A stretch of 64,000 nucleotides of DNA, from the IMG/VR virus record IMGVR_UViG_3300044710_000137, positions 1 through 64,000 of that record; one strand, written 5' to 3'. Position 1 is the stretch's first letter; each line of letters starts with the position of its first letter. This document shows, in pieces, positions 51,916 through 60,111 of this stretch. The stretch comes from a virus. Made by a program: the position numbers and the translations under genes. The notes below the pieces were generated by a model. The model saw only the letters and a program-made list of their open reading frames with translations. It searched no databases and was not told the origin of the DNA.

Positions 51916-52703
51916 TGCCGTTTTTGTGCACCTGCACTTGGGAAGAGGTGCCCCATCTCGGTGGAAAAGAGAAAACCGAACTCCTCCTCACCTATCCTCC
52001 CCACCAGCGCGATGCCCGAACCAAAGGGGTACCGCAGTTAGGCGCGGGCGCGGTCTATCCGATGCTCGAAGAGGAAATCCTCTACGATTATTTCGACATT
52101 CCACCATACTGGCCGCGAATGTTTGCGTTAGACGTAGGTTGGAATCGTTCGGCAGCACTGTGGGGCGCGCTGGACCGGGACAGCGACCGGCTGTTCATCT
52201 ATAGTGAACACTACCAGGGCAGGCTGACGCCACACGAGCACGCGCGCATCATCAAGGCGCGTGGGTCCTGGATACCCGGCGTAATCGATCCAGCCTCGCG
52301 CGGATCGAGCCAAGCGGACGGCGAAAAGATTGTCGAACTCTACCGCGCGGAAGGGTTGGATCTCACCTACGCGGACAATAACGTCGAAGCCGGCATCTAT
52401 GACGTTTGGCAGCGGCTACAGAACAACCGGCTGAAGATTTGCAAGACGCTCATCAATCTGCGCCAGGAATACCGGCTCTACCGGCGCAACCCGAAAGACG
52501 GGCATGTCGTCAAGCCGAGATTGCCCCAGGAATTGCCTGAAGGGCGAACGGCCGCGGAGTACGGCGATCATTTGCTCGACTGCCTCCGCTATATGTGCCG
52601 TGGATTGCAAGTTATGAAACAGGCGCCCGTGGTGCCGAAGCGCGGTCCCGGATCGCAAGCCGAATGGAAGCAGCCAACCGGGCCCCTCGGTTGGATGGCG
52701 TAA
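51915..52703 (+). CDS. terL: Large terminase, nuclease half (TerL-C)
   Basis: 262 residues from GTG 51915. Begins in the interdomain linker (TWEEVPHLGGKEKTELLLTY, HQRDARTKGVPQLGAGAVYP) and continues with the RNase-H-fold nuclease: FALDVGWN (first Asp), VIDPAS, EAGIYDVWQRL, GDHLLDCLRY (last Asp). This is what follows the Walker-type half in intact TerL proteins. Little seems lost beyond about a dozen linker residues. It would cut DNA as a separate subunit. Confidence 0.9.
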   Translation: MPFLCTCTWEEVPHLGGKEKTELLLTYPPHQRDARTKGVPQLGAGAVYPMLEEEILYDYFDIPPYWPRMFALDVGWNRSAALWGALDRDSDRLFIYSEHYQGRLTPHEHARIIKARGSWIPGVIDPASRGSSQADGEKIVELYRAEGLDLTYADNNVEAGIYDVWQRLQNNRLKICKTLINLRQEYRLYRRNPKDGHVVKPRLPQELPEGRTAAEYGDHLLDCLRYMCRGLQVMKQAPVVPKRGPGSQAEWKQPTGPLGWMA

Positions 52704-52707
52704 ACGC

Positions 52708-53010
52708 CTACCGCTTTACTGCCGTATTCAGGGTGAACACCATGCGCGCAGTACCCCCGCTCGGCCGCCATCCCAAGCTTTGAAGCCTTTCGAGGCTGAT
52801 GCGGCGGCGCTCCATGGCCTCTGCTATCTCGGCTTCCAATGCACGGCGGTTATGGATCAAGCGCACTTTGAGCCATACATTGACGCCCACCAGCACGGAT
52901 TCCAAGACAAACCACCAAACCTTCCGGTAATATCCTGTCGGAATGCCGACCCCCAGAACAATCGCGACCAGCAAAAGCACGATCCACCACTCGCGCAAGA
53001 AACGCCGCAT
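52708..53010 (-). CDS. Two-pass membrane protein (reverse)
   Basis: 100 residues. WWIVLLLVAIVLGVGIPTGY and VWWFVLESVLVGVNVWLKVR are two spans, then a basic amphipathic C-terminus. Holin-like topology but in an odd place; could be a superinfection or lysis membrane protein. Confidence 0.6.
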   Translation of the reverse strand: MRRFLREWWIVLLLVAIVLGVGIPTGYYRKVWWFVLESVLVGVNVWLKVRLIHNRRALEAEIAEAMERRRISLERLQSLGWRPSGGTARMVFTLNTAVKR

Positions 53011-53043
53011 TGGCTCAGTTTAACCCCAAAAAAGGAAAAAGCA

Positions 53044-53244
53044 ATGACCACCGATAAAACAGTGAACACGGGCATCAACTATAAGGAAGTGCCCATGGGA
53101 ACCGGATCGTATGGAACTCCCAAAGGAACGCCGGATGTAAAGAAAGCAGGGACAGTAGCGGACCTGAAATCGAAGACGTCGGATGATTCCAGTGGTAAGG
53201 CGGAAAATCTGGGAGCCATGGGCGACTATTGTTGCAAAAAGTAA
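53044..53244 (+). CDS. Small Gly/Lys-rich protein
   Basis: 66 residues. TVNTGINYKEVPMGTGSYGT, DVKKAGTVADLKSKTSDDSS, AMGDYCCKK. Probably unstructured; the GGAAAAAG sequence precedes ATG. Ends at LE-II copy I. Confidence 0.5.
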   Translation: MTTDKTVNTGINYKEVPMGTGSYGTPKGTPDVKKAGTVADLKSKTSDDSSGKAENLGAMGDYCCKK

Positions 53245-53385
53245 TTATGGGTTGGTGAGCCTCGGAAGCTGAGGCCGCCAGCCGTTCACCCAGGCCAATG
53301 GTGAGCGCTTGTTTGCCGCGTGTCACTTACCGCATGCTTGCCTGGTGATGGTGCCGCATCCCCGCCACGCCGATCATCGCGGCTG
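53236..53385 (+). repeat. LE-II copy I
   Basis: AATTATGGGTTGGTGAGCCTC, GGAAGCTGAGGCCGCCAGCC, GTTCACCCAGGCCAATGGTG, AGCGCTTGTTTGCCGCGTGTC, ACTTACCGCATGCTTGCCTGG. GGTGAGC/GTTCACC and GAGCCTC/GAGGC can pair, suggesting RNA structure. Confidence 0.8.
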
Positions 53386-53853
53386 GCCAATCAAAATAAT
53401 CCGCTTCCCAACCATGGGCAGCTCCGTTCGCTCGACAGTGTGCGTCCGGCTCGCCAGCTTGCATAGATGCTCCAGCCAGGGGCGCTCACTGTAAGTCTCC
53501 CAGAACGGGACCGCATCCGGTTTAATGCAGCACGGGCAAATCACGAACGGGACGCCATGACGCGCTGCGTACAACACGATATGGTCCGTAGCTTCATCCG
53601 GGTGCATGCCCAGCACCAGGCGATAGTCTTCAGGCCCGTCGTATCGGAAGTACGCGTACTTTTGCCCGGGGCGCCCTTTGGCTAACCGGTGCCGTTTGTC
53701 GATGGTTATGACGCGCCGGAACCCGCGCTCGCGCAACGCCGCCTGGAGATAACCCTTACCGCCAGCCACGTCTGCGACCAGGGAATTGTGGAAGCGCGAA
53801 AATCTGGACTCCACAAGAGTGGCGAACAGATCGAACCTCCGCGCATCGCCCAT
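53374..53853 (-). CDS. SAM-dependent methyltransferase-like protein (reverse)
   Basis: 159 residues. Motif I VADVAGGKGYLQ near residue 27, ERGFRRVITIDKRH acidic second motif, and FVICPCCIKPDAVPFW resembling a methyltransferase motif IV. Compact class I fold; substrate unknown (DNA, RNA or protein). Ends inside LE-II copy I. Confidence 0.65.
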   Translation of the reverse strand: MGDARRFDLFATLVESRFSRFHNSLVADVAGGKGYLQAALRERGFRRVITIDKRHRLAKGRPGQKYAYFRYDGPEDYRLVLGMHPDEATDHIVLYAARHGVPFVICPCCIKPDAVPFWETYSERPWLEHLCKLASRTHTVERTELPMVGKRIILIGQPR

Positions 53854-54011
53854 TGGCTACAGTCTACAGTGCCCGGCTACCAAATGCCAGGACAGTGCCG
53901 CTACCCAAGACCGGTCGGGCCATAGCCTAAAGCCGCGTGGCACACCAGCACTGACGAGGTACAACTCAAGCGCGCGGGATGACCACAGCCGCGTAGCTCC
54001 CAAAAGACTGC

Positions 54012-54470
54012 ATGCGCATATCCCCTCCCGATTGGGTAGCTAAACTCTCGAGTGAACTTCATCGCCTTCGTGACGCTGAAGACACTTCCATTGAAGCTGT
54101 AAACCTTCGCGCCAGGGAAGTAAGAGACCATGGCCCCGCGGTATTCAAGCTCCTCGTGGAACAAGCCCGTAGCGCTTCCGCCATGCTTGGGCTCCTCTGT
54201 GATTCAAGAGCCAACTGGTTGATGATCAAGAATACCGGCGCACCCTTCAGGATGCTCCAGGCCACCTTGGATATCGAAGGCATGGGGATCGCCGTGAACT
54301 ACACCTTGGGCTCGTTGATCGGCGGAAGGAACCCGGCCATCACCAAGGATTTCGTGGACATCCGCTTGTCGCCGCCCGAGAACTATCTGGTATTGGTTCA
54401 CGCCGGCACGCAGTTGAAAGCGGCGGATGTGCTGGAAGTGCTATTCAGGAACGCGTTTCTCCCGAACTAG
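54012..54470 (+). CDS. Unrecognised 152-residue protein
   Basis: LSSELHRLRDAEDTSIEAVN, AMLGLLCDSRANWLMIKNTG, GIAVNYTLGSLIGGRNPAIT. Helical then beta-rich. The 158-bp gap before it holds no gene; an RBS is not obvious. Function unknown. Confidence 0.55.
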   Translation: MRISPPDWVAKLSSELHRLRDAEDTSIEAVNLRAREVRDHGPAVFKLLVEQARSASAMLGLLCDSRANWLMIKNTGAPFRMLQATLDIEGMGIAVNYTLGSLIGGRNPAITKDFVDIRLSPPENYLVLVHAGTQLKAADVLEVLFRNAFLPN

Positions 54471-54476
54471 GGCGCA

Positions 54477-54923
54477 ATGATTCAAATCACGCAAGACGAG
54501 AACGGGGCCTTACTTTCGGACGACCGCGCCATCCTGCCGGCCGGAATGCTCGATCCGATCTTCGAATGGCTCCAGGATCTCAACAGCGACCGTCCGGACC
54601 AGCACCGGCGCTTCCGGCTGCCGATGGAACTCCCCGTCTGGCCGATGGATGGTGAGTCTCCGGACTTCTCCGCGACGATAACCGAGAGGGTCCTCCTCTT
54701 CGAAAAGACGCAATGGGCGGCAACCAGCGATAACGTGACACGGTTGTTTATGGCCGCGAGATCGCTGAATTCCGACGAGCCAAAATATGAGATTCTGGGC
54801 CCGGAAGTTGCGCGGCGTCCCACCGTGGGCGGCTATCGGCTAATCTGTCGCGATCCGATCAGTGCGCAGTTAAAGTACCAAGCCTATCGCTTGGGATTAC
54901 CACGCCCAGCCACCAGCCACTAG
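54477..54923 (+). CDS. Unrecognised protein ending in a CCAGCCACC tract
   Basis: 148 residues. MIQITQDENGALLSDDRAIL, FRLPMELPVWPMDGESPDFS, LISAQLKYQAYRLG-type end. The last codons PRPATSH are read from CCAGCCACCAGCCACTAG, so the tract supplies the stop. Function unknown. Confidence 0.55.
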   Translation: MIQITQDENGALLSDDRAILPAGMLDPIFEWLQDLNSDRPDQHRRFRLPMELPVWPMDGESPDFSATITERVLLFEKTQWAATSDNVTRLFMAARSLNSDEPKYEILGPEVARRPTVGGYRLICRDPISAQLKYQAYRLGLPRPATSH

Positions 54924-54928
54924 CCACC
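54904..54928 (+). repeat. CCAGCCACC low-complexity tract at a gene end
   Basis: CCCAGCCACCAGCCACTAG then CCACCG; provides the stop codon of the upstream gene. Confidence 0.7.
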
Positions 54929-54934
54929 GCTTTT

Positions 54935-55876
54935 TCAGCCACGGTACTTAGGCTCGTCCCACCGCTCGATGACGTGCATCTTGAACACGCCCGCGGGCGT
55001 CTTCGCGCCTACCCCCGCGAACGGATCGCGGATACGCTCCACTTCGGTGACGCAGATCCGCACATCGTCGCCAAAGCGCTCCGCGATGGTCTTCACCGTT
55101 TCGAGGACGGGGAAGGGAACTGGGGTCTTACCCTCCGCGTTGTAGAGCCGTTTTCCAAGGCCGAAGTTGGACATGCCCACACCTTCGAGATCCTGCTTGC
55201 GCAGCGGGTACCAGTTCCACTTCGCATAACCGCCGATGCCATCCCAGTTCTGCGATGGCTTACATAGGCCGTCCAAGTAGGCTTTCACGGATTCGATGGG
55301 ATACACCTCGATGAAGTTCTCCGCGAGGAACGCTTCCAATTCCGCATTGATTGCCGCCGGATCGTAAATCCCCAGCGAACGCGCCAGAGTGCGGTATTCT
55401 TCGTCGCAGCCGGGATCGAGCGTGGAAACGGCCACGGCGGATTTCGTGGGCGCGATTGGTGGTGTTGGCTTTGATGGCTCGGTGTGTTGCCTAATCCGCG
55501 GGAAGTCTATCGTCCACCAGTCGAGAGAGCCAGTCAGCCTCGACGGCGGATCGAACCTTATCGGCGGACGCATCGACGCACTCCAATCATCCGGCTGGCG
55601 CATGTACCGATCCTCATGGCCGGGATTAGCCATATCCATAGCCAAACGCTCCGCGTAGCCGGGCGGCAGAATCCGGGTGTCCACGATATCGCGGATAGCG
55701 TGCTGGATGGCCTCCATTCGAAGTATTGGATCGGCCGAGGCGACCCGCTCGCGCAAAATGTGCCGCGCAATAACTTCGGCACCCTGGCCGCTGCGAATCA
55801 TCCTTTCCTCGAAGCTGCGTACTTCGATCTCGTGGGCCAGCGCCTCCGTTTCCATCACCGCTGTTTGAGTAGGCAT
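54935..55876 (-). CDS. Unrecognised 313-residue protein beside the portal (reverse)
   Basis: ATG 55876, chosen because earlier in-frame starts would overlap the portal. IRSGQGAEVIARHILRERVA, DWWTIDFPRIRQHTEPSKPT, NWDGIGGYAKWNWYPLRKQD, DVRICVTEVERIRDPFAGVG. Acidic, no recognisable motif; likely a structural or adaptor protein. Divergent from the portal gene. Confidence 0.6.
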   Translation of the reverse strand: MPTQTAVMETEALAHEIEVRSFEERMIRSGQGAEVIARHILRERVASADPILRMEAIQHAIRDIVDTRILPPGYAERLAMDMANPGHEDRYMRQPDDWSASMRPPIRFDPPSRLTGSLDWWTIDFPRIRQHTEPSKPTPPIAPTKSAVAVSTLDPGCDEEYRTLARSLGIYDPAAINAELEAFLAENFIEVYPIESVKAYLDGLCKPSQNWDGIGGYAKWNWYPLRKQDLEGVGMSNFGLGKRLYNAEGKTPVPFPVLETVKTIAERFGDDVRICVTEVERIRDPFAGVGAKTPAGVFKMHVIERWDEPKYRG

Positions 55877-55899
55877 ACCTGAAGCATAGCGCTTTCGCG

Positions 55900-55935
55900 C
55901 ACCCAACACCCAGCACCTAGAACCCAGCACCCACC
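55900..55935 (+). repeat. CCCAACACCCAGCACC low-complexity tract
   Basis: ACCCAACACCCAGCACC then TAGAACCCAGCACCC; lies between divergent genes upstream of the portal TTG. Confidence 0.65.
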
Positions 55936-55940
55936 CCCAA

Positions 55941-58322
55941 TTGACCAAAAAGCAGCAGCCGTCCTTCTCGATGCCCGCGCCGACGCCAAAAGGCCGAAGG
56001 CCGCGCAACCTCCGGACGACCGTTTCAAGCGGCCCCGAGCCGAACAAGGATTTGACGGCGGTATCGGCCATCGATCCCGTTCCCGGTATTGACGGCGATC
56101 CCGAGAAGATCCGGCACGGCGAAATACTGATGCGCGCCAAAGCGCGATTTCGCAAGGCCAACGATGCCGACCAAAACGATAGGGCCGAAGCCTTATTGGA
56201 TCTCAGGTTCTACGTGGGCCAGCAGTGGGACGACGGCGTATACAACGAAAGATTTACGTCTGGCCGGCCGGCCGAGACGTTCAACCGCATCCAGCCCATC
56301 TGCCGCATGGTGGCGAACGAGTTTCGCCAACAGCGTCCCTCCGTCCAGGTGCGGCCCGTGGGATCGGGCGCCGACATTAGTGTTGCCGAACTATACGAGG
56401 GAATCGTCCGGCACATCGAAACGCAATCCGACGCGGAAACGGCGTACGACTTCGCGGACGAAATGATGGTGGTCTGCGGGCGGGGCTCGTTCCGCTTCGT
56501 GTGCGAGTGGGTGGACGAACTGGACGAGACGGGCCACCCGCTGTGGATCCAGGAAATCAAAGTTCAGAAAATCCTGAATCCCTTCGCCGTCTATTGGGAT
56601 CCCTCCGCGGTCCAGCCCGACAAATCGGACGCGCTCTACTGCTTCATCACCGAGGACGTGGATCGCGACGAGTTCAAGGCGCAGTACCCGAATGCCTCGT
56701 TAACCTCGCTCTCCAATTTCCGTGGAACGGGCGACGAGCAGCTCTGGTTCCCGGAAGGCAATCGCATCCGGGTAGCCGAGTACTTCGAGATAACGAGTAC
56801 GGAACGCAACGCCTGCATCATGCAGGATGGCACCGTGCGCTGGGAAGACGAACTCGCCGGTGAGAAACCGTTAGCCACGCGCGCCGTCAGCACGCAAAAG
56901 TGCGACTGGTACAAAATCTCGGGCGTTGAAGTCGTCGAGGAAGCCGTTATCCCCGGCGAATTCATCCCCGTGGTGACCATGCAGGGGCACGAGTACATCG
57001 TGCAGGACAAGCGCATGTCTATGGGCCTCGCCAGAACTATGCGGGGCGCGCAGCGCATGTACAACGTAGCCAGGAATGGGGCTATCGAGTGCGTCCTATT
57101 GGCTCCCAGGGCTCCCTGGATCGTGTGGGAAGGCCAGACCGAGAACCACGAGCAGGAATGGAAACAGGCCAACATCCGCAACATGCCGTACCTGACCGTG
57201 CGGCCCGTCGCCGGTCCCGATGGCACGCTGTTACCCGCGCCAACCCGGAACACGTGGGAAGCGCCCATCCAGTCCATGACGCAGCTCATGGGCCAGGCGG
57301 ATAACGATGTCAAGGCCACCAGTGGGATTTATGACGCAAGTCTGGGTAATAAAGATTCGCAGGACCGCAGCGGAAAAGCGATCCAGGCTCTCCAGACGCA
57401 AGGCGCCACCGCGACCTTCAGCTACTCGGACAACGCCGCACGGGGAATAAGGCAAGCGGGCGCCATTATGACGTCCATGATTCCGCACATCTACGACACG
57501 GCGCGGGTTCAGCGCATAGTCAAGCCGGACGGCTCGGCCGAGATGATCCCGATCAACCAGCACTTCCAGTTGGTACCGGGCGAAGACGGACGCATTGAAA
57601 ACAAACTGCTGGACGCCGCTATCCCCGGCATGTCCAAATTCCACGACTTGACCATCGGCAAATACGATGTCGTGGTGGCGATGGGTCCTTCCTTCCAGAC
57701 CAAGCGGCAGGAAGCATTTTCGTTATTGGTCGATCTCGCCAAGGCGTTCCCGCAAATTATGCAGGTTGCGGGCGACATCATCACCGCCAACTGGGACGCG
57801 CCGTTCGCGCAGGAATTGTCGAAGCGCCTCAAATTCCTGTTGCCTCCGGCCATTCAACAGGCCGAAGCGCAAACCGCCGGCCAGCAGGCTATCAGCCCCG
57901 CCGCCTTCGCCCAACAACAGCAGATTATCCAGGGGTTACAGGCACAATTGCAACAACTGGTTCAGGTATTGCGCGAGAAGAAGATAGAGGCGGACGGCAA
58001 GACCAGGATCGCGCTGATGAACAATATCGCGGGCATCATCGAGGCGGAGGTCAAGGCCGGAAGCGTTTCGGCTGGCGGACTGGCCCAGATGAACATGGAC
58101 GCCGTAGGGCGCATGGTGGATATGATGATGGCCTCCGCGCAAGCAGACCAGGCGGACGCCGCGGCTACGCAGGAGCAAACGCATCAGGCAGGATTGGCGC
58201 AAGCTCAACAGGGCCACGAAGCGGACCTCGCGGCTCAACAGCAACAGCACGAGAAAGATTTAGCCGCTATGCCGCCGGCAGCCGCGCCCCAGGGTAGCGG
58301 TTCAATGCCTCTTGCCGCGTGA
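55941..58322 (+). CDS. Portal protein (P22-like)
   Basis: 793 residues, TTG start. ALLDLRFYVGQQWDDGVYNE, RPAETFNRIQPICRMVANEF, QRPSVQVRPVGSG, NPFAVYWDPSAVQ, ISGVEVVEEAVIPGEFIPVV and MTQLMGQADNDVKATSGIYD are hallmarks of P22 gp1-type portals (usually 700-750 residues). The C-terminal 100 residues are a long Gln/Ala coiled coil, as in the P22 barrel. Forms the dodecameric DNA entry vertex. Confidence 0.85.
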   Translation: MTKKQQPSFSMPAPTPKGRRPRNLRTTVSSGPEPNKDLTAVSAIDPVPGIDGDPEKIRHGEILMRAKARFRKANDADQNDRAEALLDLRFYVGQQWDDGVYNERFTSGRPAETFNRIQPICRMVANEFRQQRPSVQVRPVGSGADISVAELYEGIVRHIETQSDAETAYDFADEMMVVCGRGSFRFVCEWVDELDETGHPLWIQEIKVQKILNPFAVYWDPSAVQPDKSDALYCFITEDVDRDEFKAQYPNASLTSLSNFRGTGDEQLWFPEGNRIRVAEYFEITSTERNACIMQDGTVRWEDELAGEKPLATRAVSTQKCDWYKISGVEVVEEAVIPGEFIPVVTMQGHEYIVQDKRMSMGLARTMRGAQRMYNVARNGAIECVLLAPRAPWIVWEGQTENHEQEWKQANIRNMPYLTVRPVAGPDGTLLPAPTRNTWEAPIQSMTQLMGQADNDVKATSGIYDASLGNKDSQDRSGKAIQALQTQGATATFSYSDNAARGIRQAGAIMTSMIPHIYDTARVQRIVKPDGSAEMIPINQHFQLVPGEDGRIENKLLDAAIPGMSKFHDLTIGKYDVVVAMGPSFQTKRQEAFSLLVDLAKAFPQIMQVAGDIITANWDAPFAQELSKRLKFLLPPAIQQAEAQTAGQQAISPAAFAQQQQIIQGLQAQLQQLVQVLREKKIEADGKTRIALMNNIAGIIEAEVKAGSVSAGGLAQMNMDAVGRMVDMMMASAQADQADAAATQEQTHQAGLAQAQQGHEADLAAQQQQHEKDLAAMPPAAAPQGSGSMPLAA

Positions 58323-58596
58323 GGGTTTCGTTAATGATGACGCCGCTGTAGAATTGCAGGTCGCGGCAACGCTCCTCCTCCAATTTCTCCCAGTGTGCCT
58401 GTATTCGCGCCCACGCGGGTCGCATGTAGCACCTGTCGAATTCTTCTAAGCTGAGGTAATACGGCCAGGGAAAAGCCGCCTTCGGTATTGAGATGAGCCT
58501 CGCCCCCGGACGCCATAGCAGCTTCTCCGGGTCCAGCGCGGCTCCAGCCAGGATAGCGAACAGGGCGCGGCGGGTTAAGGCAGCGTTCGGCATCAC
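58267..58596 (-). CDS. Phage protein with twin-arginine-like N-terminus
   Basis: 109 residues. TRRALFAILAGAALDPEKLL, then WRPGARLISIP, is a pattern I associate with small phage proteins of unknown role next to portal or capsid genes (RR, hydrophobic core, LDPE.LLW.PG). Followed by AWARIQAHWEKLEEERCRDL. Convergent 56-bp overlap with the portal 3' end. Confidence 0.6.
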   Translation of the reverse strand: MMPNAALTRRALFAILAGAALDPEKLLWRPGARLISIPKAAFPWPYYLSLEEFDRCYMRPAWARIQAHWEKLEEERCRDLQFYSGVIINETLTRQEALNRYPGARLPAA

Positions 58597-58838
58597 AGCC
58601 CCTCCGACTCGTCTGCATCGGTAATCCGTACCGGGTCCATACCCCGTTCCTTCATGGCCTGCTCTTTCAAGAGCACGTTCAGGTGCGGGCGTATTTCAGC
58701 CTCTTTCTCGGATGGACAAGGCAACGCAAGAATCTCGAAATGCGAATTAGCGTCGTAGTCAATCTCGAAACAGTATGTACCCACATGCCGTTGGCCTTCG
58801 GGTTTATGCTTGTCCACGATTGAGACGCCGATAATCAT
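58593..58838 (-). CDS. Unrecognised 81-residue protein
   Basis: MIIGVSIVDKHKPEGQRHVG, YCFEIDYDANSHFEILALPC, KEAEIRPHLNVLLKEQAMKE. ATGA overlap with the next reverse gene. Beta then helix. Function unknown. Confidence 0.6.
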   Translation of the reverse strand: MIIGVSIVDKHKPEGQRHVGTYCFEIDYDANSHFEILALPCPSEKEAEIRPHLNVLLKEQAMKERGMDPVRITDADESEGL

Positions 58839-58870
58839 AGGCTCACGACTCCGATCTTACCAGCCCCTAC

Positions 58871-59035
58871 CCCTTTTTAGGTATTGGCGAGCTTCGAGCT
58901 TTTGGCGCCCGCGAACATCGGGCCAATGGGTGAGCGCTTCACTGCCGCGCACCTTTCGCCGCATGCCCGACTGATGACGGCGCTGCATTTCCCCCACGTC
59001 CAGCCACCAGCCACCGACCACCAGCCACCGCCTTT
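58871..59035 (+). repeat. LE-II copy J: leader element running into a start codon
   Basis: TTAGGTATTGGCGAGCTTCG, TCGGGCCAATGGGTGAGCGC, CTGCCGCGCACCTTTCGCCGC, ATGCCCGACTGATGACGGCG, then CCACCAGCCACCG and ATG 59036. Same full layout as copies A and B. Confidence 0.8.
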
Positions 59036-59218
59036 ATGACGCGCGCCCAATCCAAAAAACACGGCAAGATCCCCTCGGACCTGGTGCCGTCGATCCTGCG
59101 CGGCCGCGGAAACAACCCGCCAGTGCCCGCCAGCCAATTGCGTAAATGGTCCCGCATGCGCCTCGAAACCTTCCTGCGTAACGGCCAGCCTCCAACCCCG
59201 GTAAACAAGCGTTTCTAA
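59036..59218 (+). CDS. 60-residue basic protein
   Basis: MTRAQSKKHGKIPSDLVPSI, LRGRGNNPPVPASQLRKWSR, MRLETFLRNGQPPTPVNKRF. Basic Pro-rich; starts at the ATG ending LE-II copy J. Likely nucleic-acid or capsid-associated. Function unknown. Confidence 0.6.
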   Translation: MTRAQSKKHGKIPSDLVPSILRGRGNNPPVPASQLRKWSRMRLETFLRNGQPPTPVNKRF

Positions 59219-59233
59219 AAAGGATTTCTCTCC

Positions 59234-59686
59234 ATGTACACTCCCGCGTTCATCTCGAAGCAAGGCTCGTTCGATAGCGATATCAACGGCCAATTGAATC
59301 TGAATTTCCTCCTGGCCACCCTCTCCATGGGTCTTGGCGCGCCCTCCGCGATCGCCGCGTCCGGCGCCGTGAATCCGAACGTCTCGGGTTGCTACGTCAT
59401 CACCAAATCGACTGCCTTAGCGGCTCTGACTTTGGCCGCTCCGATTGCCGGCGCGCCGCAGTTCAATGCGCAAGGCGTCAACGTGGGCGGCAACGACGGA
59501 ACGATTATCTTCTTCACCTCGAATTCGGCGTATGCGCACACCGTCACGGCGACGGGACTCTACCAGGACGGCGCGGGCGATGTGAACCTGGCGACGTTTG
59601 CGGCGCATGCCGGGGCGTCGTTCGCCATCTGGGCGTACAACGGCAAGTGGAATACGCTGTTTTTGCAAAACGTCACGATGAGCTAG
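59234..59686 (+). CDS. Head or decoration protein
   Basis: 150 residues with AAAAAGGATTTCTC before ATG. SKQGSFDSDINGQLNLNFLL, STALAALTLAAPIAGAPQFN, GNDGTIIFFTSNSAYAHTVT: beta-rich, Gly/Ala-rich, typical of capsid decoration or minor head proteins. Good RBS implies high expression. Confidence 0.6.
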   Translation: MYTPAFISKQGSFDSDINGQLNLNFLLATLSMGLGAPSAIAASGAVNPNVSGCYVITKSTALAALTLAAPIAGAPQFNAQGVNVGGNDGTIIFFTSNSAYAHTVTATGLYQDGAGDVNLATFAAHAGASFAIWAYNGKWNTLFLQNVTMS

Positions 59687-59915
59687 TCTCTGGCCGTATT
59701 CGCTCGACGTGGAATGAACCGATAACTTTATCGCATGCGGCGCAAGTCACCACGAGTGTCCGGGTAGCTTTGTCGTAGGCGACTTTAGCCAGCGGGCTCC
59801 GGTGACACTTCGAATACAGGATCAACTGGCAGTCGTCATGGTTGCACCCAGGCGTAGCGCAATGCGCGTTCTGCAGGTCCTCGCTGTACAGCGCCATGGG
59901 CCAATCGTAACCCAT
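59673..59915 (-). CDS. Zinc-ribbon protein (reverse)
   Basis: 80 residues from ATG 59915, immediately after the LE-II subfamily b end CCGCTGGTAGAG; ATG 59897 is the alternative. CHRSPLAKVAYDKATRTLVV, TCAACDKVIGSFHVE is a C..C zinc-ribbon pattern I know from small phage proteins. Overlaps the upstream gene by 14 bp. Confidence 0.6.
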   Translation of the reverse strand: MGYDWPMALYSEDLQNAHCATPGCNHDDCQLILYSKCHRSPLAKVAYDKATRTLVVTCAACDKVIGSFHVERIRPETSSS

Positions 59916-60010
59916 CTCTACCAGCGGAAGGTGCGCGGCAGACAGCCATAGCAAAGGTCACCACAAGCCCGCGCGCCACTGAACACATCGAAGCTCCCAA
60001 CCTATAAAGA
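59916..60010 (-). repeat. LE-II subfamily b copy
   Basis: CTCTACCAGCGGAAGGTGCG, GGTCACCACAAGCCCGCGCG, CACATCGAAGCTCCCAACCT, ATAAAG. Runs directly into the start of the reverse zinc-ribbon gene. Confidence 0.65.
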
Positions 60011-60111
60011 TTTTCCAACCTCGACCCTAGCGGCTGGGTCAGGGAATACCAACCTTCCCAGAATTAAAACCGTGACAAAAATATCATCCCCCAAAGGACG
60101 AAAGAACAATA

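Noticed and set aside
53901-54164. Reverse 87-codon frame overlapping the gene at 54012
   Set aside because: The forward gene extends to 54470 with coupled neighbours; the reverse frame is short and has no supported motif.
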